Assembly (NCBI GenBank): GCA_028023455.1
Contig: JAQFVV010000055.1
Span: 5,796,030-5,860,029 of the forward strand
Source: Epiperipatus broadwayi
Lineage: Eukaryota > Onychophora > Udeonychophora > Euonychophora > Peripatidae
DNA length: 64,000 bases
Direction: 5' to 3'
The translations under genes and the position numbers were made by a program. This document shows, in pieces, positions 32,901-45,156 of the stretch. The notes beneath the pieces were generated by a model, which was given only the letters and a program-made list of their open reading frames with translations, was not told the origin of the DNA and did not search any database. Every line of letters starts with the position of its first letter. Within the stretch, counting starts at the first letter, position 1.

Positions 32901-33421
32901 TTACTACTGTTATTAATAGACTATGTAAGTATATAAAATAGTGATCATGTGATATATGTATTCATTTTAACTTATGCCTGAAACTAACATTTCATGAGTA
33001 ATTTGAAATTAAAAAATGATGAATAAATGGACAAGTTATACCCATTACTACATATTAATTAAGTTTATAAAAAAAAAAAACCAAATAATTGATGCTTTGT
33101 TGAAAACTAAAAGAAATATATAAACTATTTTCAAATTCATAACCATATGGGTAATTGAATGTTGAACCACTGGGTGTGATATAATGAAAAGAAAGTAGTT
33201 ATCATGAACAAAAAATTATTTGTTATAAATATGGATTTGTTATAAATATGGATAAAGTGTCAGTAAACCAAAAGCCCTGCTTCTGGGGTTTTCTTGAATT
33301 TACCATTTTTTTAGATTTTAACAATAGATTTTTTATCATCTTATTACAAACCTCCAAACATTGCAGAAAACTTAAATATTAATTTTATTTTCTATAGTTT
33401 TGGATAAATTTAAAATAGTTT
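32901..33421. other. Unassigned AT-rich sequence
   Basis: Contains a short exact duplication (TTGTTATAAATATGGAT, about 33220-33255). Nothing else recognised. Confidence 0.35.
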
Positions 33422-33429
33422 ATCTATAC

Positions 33430-33826
33430 CAGGGGTCCCCAACCCTATGCCCACGGGCACCATGGCACCCGCAGACCATTTTATGGTGCCCGCCGCTATC
33501 CGAACACGATTAAAAAAATTATTTATCTGATGCAAATAAATTTAATTTTTAAAATCTCTTATAAATTATTGTATTATATTGTAATCAAATTGTAGGGAAT
33601 ACTATACTTTTACAGCGTAAAAATATAAACGTTATTTACGTTAAAATGTTATTTTTGAAATAAATATTTTTTTGTACATTATGTGTATTATTAACAATAT
33701 CCAACTATAAATTTACATTGAAAAAATAAATGGTGCCCGCCACCTAGTGGAAAAAATAAATGGTGCCCGCCATCTGGCCGGTATTATAGAATGTGCTCTT
33801 AAGTGCAAAAAGGTTGGGGACCCCTG
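33430..33826. mobile_element. hAT-type MITE with perfect TIRs and 8-bp TSD
   Basis: Ends CAGGGGTCCCCAACC ... GGTTGGGGACCCCTG are exact 15-base inverted repeats. The flanks carry an exact 8-base duplication, ATCTATAC (33422-33429 and 33827-33834). CAG-start TIRs and 8-base TSDs are the hAT signature. The 397-base interior is non-coding with a GTGCCCGC-rich subterminal zone. It includes a tandem repeat of about 30 bases (AAAAAATAAATGGTGCCCGCC twice, 33723-33775). Confidence 0.95.
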
Positions 33827-33834
33827 ATCTATAC

Positions 33835-35228
33835 TATATAAATTTATTGGTGCTTGTGCATAATCCGGTAAACCAAGACCGGAAACGGTTTTTTAAAATT
33901 ATTTAGCAGGAACCCTTATTTATAGCTTTGTTTTAAATTTTATTTTAATGAATATGTGTTAGTTAAGTTTTTAAAAATTAATAAATTGAATATGAATTTT
34001 ATTCAGAAGGTTTATTTCAATTTGTTTTAAATTTATACTATAACATCTAACACAACATACTCGTTACTTTTCTAGTTTGTTTAAAGTCAGCATCTTAGAA
34101 AAAATATTACAAATAATTTTGCCACAAAATTGTGCTTTTTAAAAATAACACTAATAAAAAAAATAATATTGAAATTATTAAATACGATCACTTCTTTTCA
34201 GCCATTTTGTTTTAGATATTTATTGTAAGCTCCTAAAAAATATATAATTAAAAAAAATTATTCTGGCCTCAATTTATCGAATTATACATATGTACCATTT
34301 TATTTTCTTGATAACAATATAACACACTTAATCTTTTTACAGTAGTAACTAAATCAAAATAAGAATTTATGTTAATCTTTTTTTTACTTCCTTATTTAAT
34401 GCTGATCAGTTTATTTAATAATTTATTTCTTTTTTCCATTTAGCAATTCAACATAATCTTTGTTAAAAATATAAAAGTCTATAAAAAGTTGTTCTCTTTC
34501 TGAAATTTCTTCCCCTACTTTATTTGGCAATTGGATGAAGTCTTTTTGAAGGAAAAATTAAAAACATGTTGTTTACTGGCATTAGTCTTGTTGTTTACTG
34601 GCATTAGACTTGTTTTTAAATATTTTACTGAACTTATTTTTCTTTATTTGTAAAAAGTACACACACTAAAAAGACTTGTGTATCATCCTTAGGTCAAGCT
34701 TATCAGCCATGTTTTTTAATTACACATTTTCAGGGGCACAAAAGTATTTGTTTATTTTTTTCTCCTCAATATTATTTTATCGAATATGTGACATTTAAGT
34801 TTAAAACATATTAATAAATCAATTATTTAATAAATCTTATTATAAATTCCATTCACAAAATTTAATTACTATTTTTTAATATGGTATTCTGTCAATAGAA
34901 AAACCAAAGTTTAATCATCTTGTGAAAATGTTTTTGAAAAAAAGTAAAGGTGCTGAACAATGTTTAGCACATGTTAGCATTTATACATTATAATATATGT
35001 TCAGTTAATAATATTCTATCTTTAATTAATTCCCTTAATGGACTTGTTATAGTAAAAGAAATGCTTCTCTGTTAAGTTTTCAACAAATCCCATTTTGTAT
35101 TGAGACTAAATTGAAACATTATGACTTCGTTTAATTAAATAAACATATTCAATTCAAGAGACTATTATTTCAGAATATTTTATACTCAGAAATTGCAAAA
35201 CAAATTAAAAATCTTTATTTATAATCAT
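33835..35228. other. Very AT-rich unassigned sequence
   Basis: No recognised gene or repeat apart from a short local duplication near 34567-34612 (TTGTTTACTGGCATTAG). Confidence 0.4.
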
Positions 35229-35229
35229 T

Positions 35230-35735
35230 GAACATAAACCACTAAACACCACACGACCACCATTTCTTATGCTTGCTCATAACTGTTATTAAAACAAGAA
35301 AAACTCTCCATACAGTAGTGCCAGTCAGTGCAAGCCAGAGTAATCAATGGATGCCAGAAGGCTTGTGCATAAAATCCCTATCTAGTGCCTACTCATCCAA
35401 TATCGCCAAACTAGTTTCTAGCTTGTGGCTTTTATCAGTGAAAAGCCTTGGATCTGAGAGCACTGCACCTAGATCTTATTTTATTCTTGCATTTTGTAGT
35501 TAAGTAGAGATAAAAGGTGGCTGCTGGAGGGTTGTATTTTATCCTAAGATCTAATTACAGTGCTCTCAGATGCAAGAATCCTCACTGATGAAAGCCACAA
35601 GCTAGAAACTACTGGGTGGGATATTGGATGAGTAGGTACTAGATACGAATTTTATGCACAAGCTTTCTGGCATCCATTGAGTACTCTGGTTTGCAATGAT
35701 CGGCACTACTGTATGGAGAGTTATGTCTGTTTTAA
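35230..35735. mobile_element. Family A foldback element
   Basis: Left arm about 35235-35480, right arm about 35495-35735. The left antisense core has a damaged stem (ATCGCCAAAC). The right sense core keeps CTGATGA and GAAAC, but the cleavage side reads TACTGGG instead of TAGTCTGG, so it is probably inactive. Confidence 0.8.
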
Positions 35736-36640
35736 TTATTGAACTTGTTTATCTTTAATATATGATTATTCTAAAGGCTTCTAAAAATTGTAATAAACCA
35801 CTTATCTAATTATATTAATATTTTACTACCTGGAAAACAAAATTGAATTGTCCACTGGTTCTGCAAACATGTTAATTTAAAAGATTTTGTGATGAGAATA
35901 GATTCAGAAGATTGTATAAAAATGCTCGTTTAATGGTGATTGATGATGGAGAAAACATTACATAATAAATATATTTCTCTTCCCTATAAAATGCAAATAG
36001 TATAATTTTTTTTAAACTTTTGGAACATAACAATGTTTTTGTATTAATTCTTTGTTTTGGATAATGTAAATTCACATAACATGGCATTTTTAGGTACTTA
36101 GTGACCATGTTAAAAGGGATTTTCCCATATTAAAAAAACTAAAATGTTAATTATAATGGAATTTGCCTCAAGTTAAGTCATATCCATTATATCAGAGGGC
36201 AAGTGGGGGAAAATATGCTGAAGAGAGAAATACTAATAGCATCCCAGCCTAAAAACAGAAAAAGTTTTCATGTTAAAAAAAATGTTCCTTCTTGGAAAAG
36301 TAAAAAGTAAATAAAATTCTGCAACCTGCTTTGCTGATTAGACTAATAGATAAAGATTGTTTTGGATTATTATTTTAATAGAATAAACCAAACCTCTCAT
36401 ACAGATAAACTCAGAAGTGAGATTCCTGAAAGTTTTTAGGAGACCCTAGAATGTTGTAATAAATATATAGCTTAATTATCACTGGACAAACAAGTCAATG
36501 TAATCAGTCCATTTTAAGAGACAAGATTACTGATGCACATGATAGGCTTCAATCAAAAGTGATTGATCCTATTACCCATTTGGAATGAGCCACTGCTATT
36601 GTATCAATAATTAAGGGAAAGATTATCTGGGATTATTGAT
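35736..36640. other. Unassigned AT-rich sequence
   Basis: No recognised gene or repeat. Confidence 0.35.
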
Positions 36641-37115
36641 GTAAGCCAAAACATCACATGATCACCATTTCTTATGCTTGCTCATAACTGTTATTAAAAC
36701 TGGCAAAACTCTCTATACGTATGCCACTTAGTGCAAGCCAGAGTAATCAATGGATGCCAGAAGGTTCGTGCATCTAGTGCCTACTCAACATCCCCAAACT
36801 AGTTTCTGGCTTGTGGCCTTCATCAGTGAGGAGCTTTGGATCTGAGACCACTGCCCTATTCATCCAATAAACCAGACTAGTTTCTGGCTTGTGGCCTTCA
36901 TCAGTGAGGAGCCTTGGATCTGAGAGCAATGCACCTAGATATTAGGAGTAGTGCTCCCACATCCAAGGCTCCTCACTGACGAAGGCCACAAGCCAGAAAC
37001 TAGTCTGGGGATATTGGATGAGTAGGCACTAGATGGGGATTTTATGCACAAGCCTTCTGGCATCCATTGATTACTCTGGATTGCACTGAGTGGCAATACG
37101 TATAGAGAGTTTTGC
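36640..37115. mobile_element. Family A element with three hammerhead-like cores
   Basis: Order: antisense core (about 36786-36842), a second antisense core (about 36865-36922) from a partial duplication, then a sense core (36961-37019) and the outer-end block to about 37110. The extra antisense core arose by local tandem duplication of the arm. Confidence 0.82.
36961..37019 (+). ncRNA. Best preserved family A hammerhead-like motif
   Basis: 59 bases: outer stem I ATCCAA / TTGGAT, inner stem I TCCTCA / TGGGGA, core CTGACGA, stem II GGC-CACAA-GCC, GAAAC, TA loop, cleavage triplet GTC. Every conserved core base of the hammerhead is present. Non-standard points are A.A at the base of stem II and a stem III reduced to about two pairs, as in minimal retroelement-borne hammerheads. 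Those often need dimers to cleave. Confidence 0.62.
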
Positions 37116-37134
37116 CTGATTATTGATGTACACA

Positions 37135-37270
37135 GAGGCAAAATTATTATACAGAAGTCAGAGTAATCAATGGATGTAGGCTTTGTGCATAAAATTCTTA
37201 TCTAGTGCTTACTCATCTAATATTCCCAAATTAGTTTCCAGCCCGTGACTTTCATAAATGAAGAGGGTTA
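37135..37270 (-). repeat. Single-arm family A fragment
   Basis: Plus-strand order GTCAGAGTAATCAATGGATG ... ATAAAATTCTTATCTAGTG ... AATTAGTTTCCAGCC is the antisense arm. The core is mutated (TTTCATAAATGAAGAGG). Confidence 0.65.
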
Positions 37271-37675
37271 GATGTTTGGTGATATTATATAAAAAACACT
37301 GTTTCAACTTGATAACTATCTCACTCCTTCAACAAAATAATTTTTTTTTTATCATTGTTAGATAGGAAAAATATTTACAATATATATGTTGTGTATCTGC
37401 AGCTGTCAGTTAATTGTGAATCACTGAAGGTTCTGGCTATAATAATGTCCAAAGGCTTTGGGCATAACTGTACTTCAGCAGTTTGTTTTAGCACATTATA
37501 GATCAATTAGCAGCTGAAATTTCAGAATGTAACTCAAACTTTGATAATTTCCTTCTGGTATCTGAATAATCAAAACTATTAAGAGTCAAGGCAGCTAATA
37601 TCACCACTAGTATAGATGAACATATATTTCTTATAAAAGGGATTGTAGTTTCTTGAGTTGTGGACTCATCTTAAA

Positions 37676-37920
37676 CTTATTCTCAATAAAATATTTGTCC
37701 AAATTATAAACACACCCTCTGTAAAGGACTTATCCTAACTATATGAGCTTAACCCTCAATAAAGAACTTGTTCATACTATGTAAGTTTACCCTTAATAAT
37801 GGACTTGTTCAAACAATGTATTCTTACCCTCAATAATGAATTGCTCTAAACTATATAAGCTTACCTTCAATAATAAACTTATCCAAAGTATATAAACTTA
37901 CTATCCAAACTATAGAGCTC
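37676..37920 (+). repeat. Minisatellite, about 41-base unit, six degenerate copies
   Basis: Repeating block around CTTACCCTCAATAATGGAC and TTGTCCAAACTATATAAG, from about 37676 to 37915, with indels between units. Confidence 0.78.
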
Positions 37921-38044
37921 TCTAGATTTGATTCAGAATACAATGTGTCTGACTAATAAAATAAAAAGTATAACTTGCCAATGGTATAGTAGACCATAAT
38001 ATAACTAAATCAGTAACAGACTTAAAATATGTTGACCACTATTT

Positions 38045-38335
38045 GCAAAGAGCAGTCATTTAAGCTCATATTAAACCACTAAACATCACATGATTACCAT
38101 TTATAATTAGCTTATAAGGTGAAATATGGCTGCTGGAGGATTGCATTAGTCCTAAGATCTAGGTATAGTGCTCCAATGCCACTCATTGATGAAAGCCACA
38201 AGCTAGAAACTAGTCAGAGGGTATTGGATGAGCAGACACTAAATAGGGAATTTATGCACAAATCTTCCTGCATCCATTGATTATTCTGGCTTTCACCGAG
38301 TGGTGCTACTGTATGGAGAGTTTAGCCTCTGTTAT
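38045..38335 (+). repeat. Family A single sense arm
   Basis: Begins with the family terminus (AAACATCACATGATTACCATT). After a short internal deletion it runs through CTCATTGATGAAAGCC, GAAACTAGTC, to the outer end TACTGTATGGAGAGTTT. The core reads TTGATGA, one change from CTGATGA. Confidence 0.72.
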
Positions 38336-38729
38336 GCTCCTATTCAAAGTGGGAAACTGCTGGTAATATACAGTACAGACTTCTCTCATGGTAAGTAAAT
38401 ATGAGAAAAATGATGAGGTTAGATTTATTAGAATGAATTATGGTATTCTTCCAACTATTGGTTGTTACCAGAAATATCTACATATCCACAATCCCACTAA
38501 TGTAACAGATGGTAAACTCATATAAATGTTGCAATTATATAATTATTGTAAATATATGCAATAAGTGTTTTGACATTATTTTATTGGTATCTTATTTATT
38601 TGATAACTATTCCCCATCAGCCAATATATATCCACAATGGAAATGTGTAGCACTTCAGAAAGTATGTTTAAGGAAAGGGTTGACTAAATCTTTAAAATTA
38701 AAATGAACAATCAATTCATCACTCAATAG

Positions 38730-39090
38730 AAACTACTAAATATCACCCAAACACCATTTTTTATGCTTACCCAAGCTGTTTACACAGAGACAAAACTCTT
38801 CATACAGTAGGGTCACTCAGTGTAGGCCAGAGTAATCAATGGATGCAGGAAGGTTTGTGCATAAAATCTGTATTGGTGCCTACCCATCTATCCCCAGACT
38901 AGTTTCTGGCTTGTGGACTTCGTCAATGAGGAGCCTTGGATCTGAGAGCACTGCACCTAGATCTTAGGATTTAATGCAATCCTCCAGCAGCCACCTTTTA
39001 TTTTATTAGCTGACTATAAAGCTTTGAGTCCAAAATGAAAAGATAATAATGCTTTCAATTCAAGCTCATTAGCTTGTATTACCGTTGTAA
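38730..39090 (-). repeat. Family A single antisense arm
   Basis: Plus-strand order CAAAACTCTTCATACAGTAG ... CCCCAGACTAGTTTCTGGC ... CGTCAATGAGGAGCC, then CCAGCAGCCACC and spacer. Minus-strand core: CTCATTGACGA, GAAACTAGTC. It could be the partner of the 38045-38335 arm, separated by a 400-base spacer. Confidence 0.72.
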
Positions 39091-41275
39091 AGGATAGCTT
39101 ACAATGCACACATTCCTAAAAAGATCAAGCATATTTATTGAACCTAATCTATTTGGAATTTATATTAATAGTGGGAATATTATTGTTATTTCTTATTATT
39201 ACCTATATACATATAATACACAATAAATTACTAAGTTATAATAAATAAAATACGATCAATATTTTAGAATGTAATATTGTATATATATAAAACTCTTTGA
39301 TTAAATAAACTGTAATGTGTATATATATATTTAATTTAAAATTGAATATTAATTTATAGTTAAATGAATTTGGGATGACCTGAAGTTAATTAGGTGGGTA
39401 CATGTTTGTGAAAATAAAACTGATTTTATTATTTTATTATTTTTTTTTTTATTTATAATAAATCTAAATGAATTTAAACAATAGGCAGTTAAAAATCTTA
39501 GCATTCCTGGAAATCTACGCGCGTGAAATGTATAAAAACAAAAGACAGTTTACAAATCGTTCTTCTTATTGTTATAGCACCTGTAACAAAGGACAGCAAT
39601 TAAAAATAAAATTTAGAATGCTAAAACGGAGTTTTACTTTTTCTTTTAGTTAAATTATAAACATTTTAAAAGTCAAATGCTGTAACTAAAAGTTTATTAA
39701 ATTCAAAGGAAAGAAAGTGAAATAAGAAGTAAGAATAACTGATTAATTCTTAAATATTTAAATCGTGTTTTAAAAGTTGTTGGAGTAAATTTGAATATTT
39801 TTAAATCTTTTCAAAAACAATAATGAGAATTAAATTTGCTGGAAATTGGAAAAGGAAAAAAAAATGAAATAGTTTTCTTAATATATATGTAAGCGCTTCA
39901 ATACTATTCAATAAAAATATATGATTATAAATAATTATTAAATTGTACTTTAATATGAAAATGGACTAGAGGAAAACATGCTGTTGTGTGTCGTGGTATT
40001 TCCTACCAGCTGCATTATATCTATATATATTTTTTTCTACTTTCTTGTAAACACACAAGAAGATGCCTATAGTCAAAAGTAAACAAGGATTGGAATACTT
40101 TATGGTGTAAGGATCAAGGTGTTTGCCATTAAACACAACTACAGGAGACACCATTGTACCTATCTATTCTTGCTAAGGAAAATGATTTACTAAGTGAAAC
40201 TGCTTTGAAGAACAACTTGCCTAAATATCAGCTACTACTACTTTTATTATGATGATTTTTATGAACTTTGTTCCAATTACAATTTTTAATCAAAGAATCA
40301 ATATTGTAAATTTTTGTTTATTTATTTTATTTATTTTTTATTCATACTATCTGTTGTATTTTCACACTCTGATGCTGAAGCCTCATTTTTCAGAATTAGC
40401 AAAGAAGAAAAGGGGGGGGGGGATTATTCATTTTGATATTTTTTTTATATTTTCATTATAAATAAAATTTAGGTAATACCACCTGCTTCACATCAGGTTA
40501 TCCACATAAATATTGAGGTAAGATTCTCTAAATTTATATATAGGTTAAATTACAACACTTATACAGAATACATATTATATGTTTTATTTTGTGATTAACT
40601 GTGTACGTATATTTTCCAGTATGTTTGACTAATCAACTGGTATCTATCAATCTATCATATATATAAATTGGGGAAACTTGTTAAATAGATTAACATTTGT
40701 AAATATATAATTTAGCTAGCCAGCATCTCAATTATATTAAATAACTAAAGTTTATTTTTCTATATAATTATAATTTGTAGAGAATGAGTGACATAGGTGG
40801 ATTTCTACCATGGGGTATAAGGGTTGGATTATAATAATCATTAATTAGTAAGATGGTAGAGGTTCATTTGTGATACATGTACATATGATGATTATTATAT
40901 TTTTTTTATCATTACTATTGTTGTTATACTTGATATTTATTATTGTTAATAAATGTTTGAGAGTTTATATTATTCCGGTCTCTGGATTATTGAGTTGTCC
41001 TGACATTCCATAGTTTATAAATAATTATACATGCACACACATCTATTTTTCTTATTACATGAAAGCTTGAAAATAAAACAAATATAACAAATGCTAGTTA
41101 TAACCTATATATAGGTGCAGGAGTTGCTGTGTATATCTGTTCATACCTGCTAATGGAGTTAAAAGCAATATTCTCTCTGGGCCTGAATATTAGGGCATAA
41201 CGAAATTAAAAAGGGGGAAAGTGAATGAACTAACCTAAATTGCATTTAATATTATTAAATAGGGATAGAGTTAGT
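39091..41275. other. Unassigned AT-rich sequence
   Basis: TA-rich simple sequence, a G10 run at about 40414-40423 and several low-complexity open frames. Nothing recognised. Confidence 0.4.
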
Positions 41276-41499
41276 CAATTAAAGGGTATGCAATCATTGG
41301 TTAAGTATTTCATCGGGTTCTCATTAGCACTTTATCAGATGACCCACCATCTGAACATAGTTGGATTCAACTTTTTTCCCTTCTAAGCCTGGTAGGTCTC
41401 TGCAGATTATTTCATTAGGGGTAATAAATTAGAGCATATTATCTTATCCCCACACCATATTGCTACATCTGCATTGTAGTACAGTATGCAAGTTAGTTG

Positions 41500-41890
41500 A
41501 CCATCCATTACATCTGGTGTTTGTAGTGTTTGGGATTAGTTGTAATCATTCCGTCCGTTATATCTGGCGTCATCAACTTTTGGGGCTAGTGGTCATCGTT
41601 GTGTCTGTTATATATGGCACCAGCAATGTTTGGGGCTCGATAGATAGGTGTATCATCACATAAATACTTTGAGTAAGTTGGTCATACATTGTGATCGAAT
41701 CAGCTGATTGCTGAATCTGATAGATATATCCAAGTGTTAATCGCTCCGTCCATTATATCTGGCGACCAATGTGGATGCTCGATGTGTGGTGGGACTACAC
41801 ACTGCTAAAGATCAACTTAGCAACTGGCGTGACTGGTATGATGGATGTTATGGGGGTGAATGATGGGAATCTTTCCGTCCGTTATACCAT
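41500..41890 (+). repeat. Degenerate minisatellite, about 50-base unit
   Basis: The block CCRTCCRTTATATCTGG followed by TTTGGGGCT / TGTTTGGG recurs at about 41503, 41551, 41603 and 41744, with a last partial at about 41873 (CCGTCCGTTATACC). The first three are adjacent; later ones are separated by unrelated sequence. Confidence 0.62.
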
Positions 41891-41929
41891 ATAGATCTGA
41901 ATCAAATACACCATGGATGCTGAATTGAC

Positions 41930-42245
41930 TTCAGATCTAGATGACTAGATAAGCTAATGAACTTGAATTGGAAAACATTGTTGTGTTTTCATTTTGGACT
42001 CAAAACTCTATAGCTAGCTAATAAGGTAAAAGGTGGCTCTAGAGGGTTGCCTAAGATCCTAAGATCTAGATACAGTTGTCTCAGATTCAGGGATTCTCAC
42101 TGATTAAGGCCACAAAGAAACTGGTCTGGGGATATTGGATGAGTAGGCTCTAGATAGGTATTTTATGCACAACCCTTCTTACATCTATTGATTACTCTGG
42201 CTTGCACTGAGTGGTACTACTATATGGAGAATTGTATCTATGTGC
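41930..42245 (+). repeat. Family A sense arm with spacer
   Basis: Starts in the family spacer (AAAACATTGTTGTGTTTTCA), then GGTGGC, the core CTCACTGATTAAGGCC, GAAACTGGTCTGGGGATATTGGATGAG and the outer end. The core reads CTGATTA, so it is not intact. Confidence 0.72.
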
Positions 42246-42329
42246 ACTCAATAGAGAAGAGTTCTGCAGTTTTCTCTCAGTGGTTATGCCATCACATGAA
42301 ATCTGTAGTAACTAATAAGTATGTCAGAT

Positions 42330-43175
42330 GGTAGTGATTAATAAATTCCTATCCAATGTTGTCCTATCTAGTATTACCAGACTAGTTTATAGTTTATGGT
42401 TTCCATCAGAAAGAACCTTTAGATTGGGAGCAATACATCAGGATCTTTTGGATCCATTACATTTCTCTACAGCAGCCAACTTTGTAATCTTTATTTTACA
42501 GTAATAGTTGATTAGACACACACCCCTTGATGTTGTTGTTGCTACACAAAAACTATAAAATGTGAACATTCCCAGGCCTTTTTTTTTTTTGGATTTTTTT
42601 TCTTTTTTCTTATTAAAAAAAAAACCAAATGCAGAATTTGTACTTTATAAATATTTTTTTTTATTAACCTCAACAAATTTAGAACAAAAGAAATCAAACA
42701 CAGAATTTGTAGTTTTTAAATGTCTTTTTTTCCTCATGTGTCATAGCATCAGACGGGAAGTGAACCTGCTAACCCGGGACAACTGCTTGTAAAGCAGCTG
42801 TCGCTGACCTCTCATCCACCAACATCAACTAATTTACAACTTATAACAGTTTTTTTTTAGGTTTCTTTTTTTTTTAATGTAAAACTTAGTACGCTTTTCT
42901 TATTAACATCAACAAATTTTCAACTTATTACGGTTATATTTTTGTTTTCCTATTTTTGTTTAAAAAATAAAATTAATAAATGTAAAAGTATCTAATCAAC
43001 AAATACCTATTTTACTATTAAGCTGATAATCCAAACTGAAACCATATTAATGTTTTTAATCCAAGCCAACTTGCTTGTACACTCAAATAGATCTGAAACC
43101 AATTCAGTATGTGCATATTACGGTGTCTGCAGTTTTTTAAGAACTATAGATGCCTTTATCCTTTGGTCAGAATTG
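42330..43175. repeat. Family A2 antisense arm and spacer, split by a SINE
   Basis: The arm at 42335-42490 (ATTACCAGACTAGTTTATAG ... CCATCAGAAAGAACC) is followed much later by the expected spacer (AGATCTGAAACCAATTCAG, about 43090-43170). The gap contains a SINE and T-rich sequence. Confidence 0.5.
42721..42830 (-). mobile_element. tRNA-derived SINE (SINE-V), minus strand
   Basis: The T-rich run on plus is the tail. Then come the complements of GATGCTATGACACATG, a B-box region, an anticodon-arm-like TTTACAAGCAG and the 5' head (complement TCCACCAACAT). It is nested in the family A2 copy. Confidence 0.7.
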
Positions 43176-43594
43176 GTGGCATCAATTGATTTTGATCAGC
43201 AATATGTAAGCTGGAATCACATGAGGATTGGGTTCTGTCAGTCACTAACATTATTAGCATTAATTGTTTAAAAAATATATAGAACAATCAAATATTTAAA
43301 GGTTGATTTATAAAGAGAACAAAACATTTCCCTCATGATGGAAAAAGAAAAAAATAGTTCAACCAAATAACATTTAGTTTCCTGAAAGTATCAAGTTCTT
43401 TCTTCATAACAAACCAAGTCATAAAGAGTTAAGATTAACGATATTTGTGTGAGCTTGGCTGTGATGTATGAGATTTTACATTCTCTGTCAGTCCTATACT
43501 TCTTAGATTTTGATGTAGCAATATCTTTGCTAATGGTTTATTTCTCTTAAATCCTTAACTATATTATAGAATTATAATTTCAATCTCTGGGATT

Positions 43595-44300
43595 AGGTGT
43601 TGGTGGTTGAAGCTAAAAATTTTGCCATGCAGCATAGGAAATTATTATTGAGTGATTTCAAAGATTTCCTAAATGAAGCACTGAAAGACCATTTCATTTG
43701 TGGATAGAAATATCACAAGTCCAAAGGTCAAGCTGATAATGCGTCTATGTAGAGATTTTTGCCACAGAATTCAGGAAATTAGCATTTAGCTGAAATTTTA
43801 AAGATTTTCTAAATGAAGTACTGAGAGATCATTCAGTCAGGAAATGAAGGTTCATGTTCTATGGGTCAATATATTAATGGATCCAACGCATCAACTTCAA
43901 TTTTACTCTTCTCAAGTGTCTATAGCTAACATGAAAGCCAATTAAATTGCTTCATTAAAGAAAGATGGACCAGTTTTAGATGAATCATCAGAAATTTGGG
44001 TCAGAAAAATATCCAGTGATAGCAATTACCATTATTAAAGCTTGTTATAGAGCAATAGGTAGCAACATGTACTCACCAAATATCTGTATAAATATATAGT
44101 TTCCAGCCAGCAATCATGTAGATCATATAGAAACTGCTCACTTCAAAAAAGAAAAACAAGCAATCCATCTAGAAAAGAAAGGAAAGTTCTATTCTAAAAA
44201 AAACCCTCAGCATAAAGCAAACTCTTAGATCAATGTAAAAATGTGGGGGTCATTGATTCAACCCTCAAAACCCGACTTACAATATTAGTAAAGCTGGATA
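43595..44300 (+). pseudogene. Ty3/gypsy gag remnant
   Basis: The plus strand reads DFLNEALKDHFICG, then stops. A second copy of the segment about 140 bases on reads DFLNEVLRDHS. This is the LRDRFVCG-type block of Ty3/gypsy Gag. Further on CYRAIGSNMYSPNIC (about 44043-44087) is a decayed gypsy-type zinc knuckle with one Cys lost, and VDHIETAHFKKEKQ follows as the second knuckle region. Many stops and frameshifts: dead. An integrase fragment in the same orientation lies at 53.7 kb. Confidence 0.62.
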
Positions 44301-45155
44301 TCATCAGATTTGCAATGATCATTGTATCAATTTGGTTGCTTTAACAGTGATCCCAGATTCCCAAAGCAACCAAATTCACTTCCTGTATGAAGCATGCATA
44401 AAGATTATAATGCCTCTTATTATGTCTATAGAAGAATACAAATATTTAAAGGAACATAACCAGTTCAGTCACCCAACCTGGGCTGCAAAAACTATAAATT
44501 TTAAAAGGATTTTCCAGATATGTTTATTTATAAATTGGATGAAGACCACTGATTCACAAAAAATGAACAAAATTATAATAAGAATATGAATTAAACAGTT
44601 ATGAATTAACAGCTTTGTGCTAGCATGAGATGGTGATCATGTGATGTTTAGTGTCACCTATCAATAAAATAAATTTAAAGTCACAAAATAAACAGTAAAC
44701 CTGTTCGCTTGATGGATTACTGATTATTCTGGTTTCCAAATTTTAATTAAATGACTCCAATTGGGTCGGGTAACCAAAATACCAAAAAAACTATATTTTG
44801 CCTACTGGATATATAGGCTGGAGTTCTCAGTTGAACATGGTTAATTGTCTGGAGACCAATAGTAGTGGTCTTTCCTGGGAACTACTCTCAAGTGCTAAGT
44901 GATTTGTATTAGTCAACCAGTGATTAGATGGAATTACAAGAAAAAAAATAGATTCTGTATTGAGAGCTTCTCTTAGATATTGGCATCAATTTTAAAGTCA
45001 GCAATCCTAGCATTGTAAGATAAGCCAGAACATGTCAACAATAAACTATTAAGAGAAGTTTATGCATTTGGACCTTAATATAAGTGGTTCTATAAGACCT
45101 TAATATAAGCTGTTCCATAAAGAATCTAGACAGAGATGGAGAGGGTTCTTAACAG
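44301..45155. other. Possible retroelement continuation, unassigned
   Basis: The open frame 44332-44589 follows the gag remnant in the same orientation, but I see no protease or reverse transcriptase motif. The rest is unassigned. Confidence 0.3.
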
Positions 45156-45156
45156 T

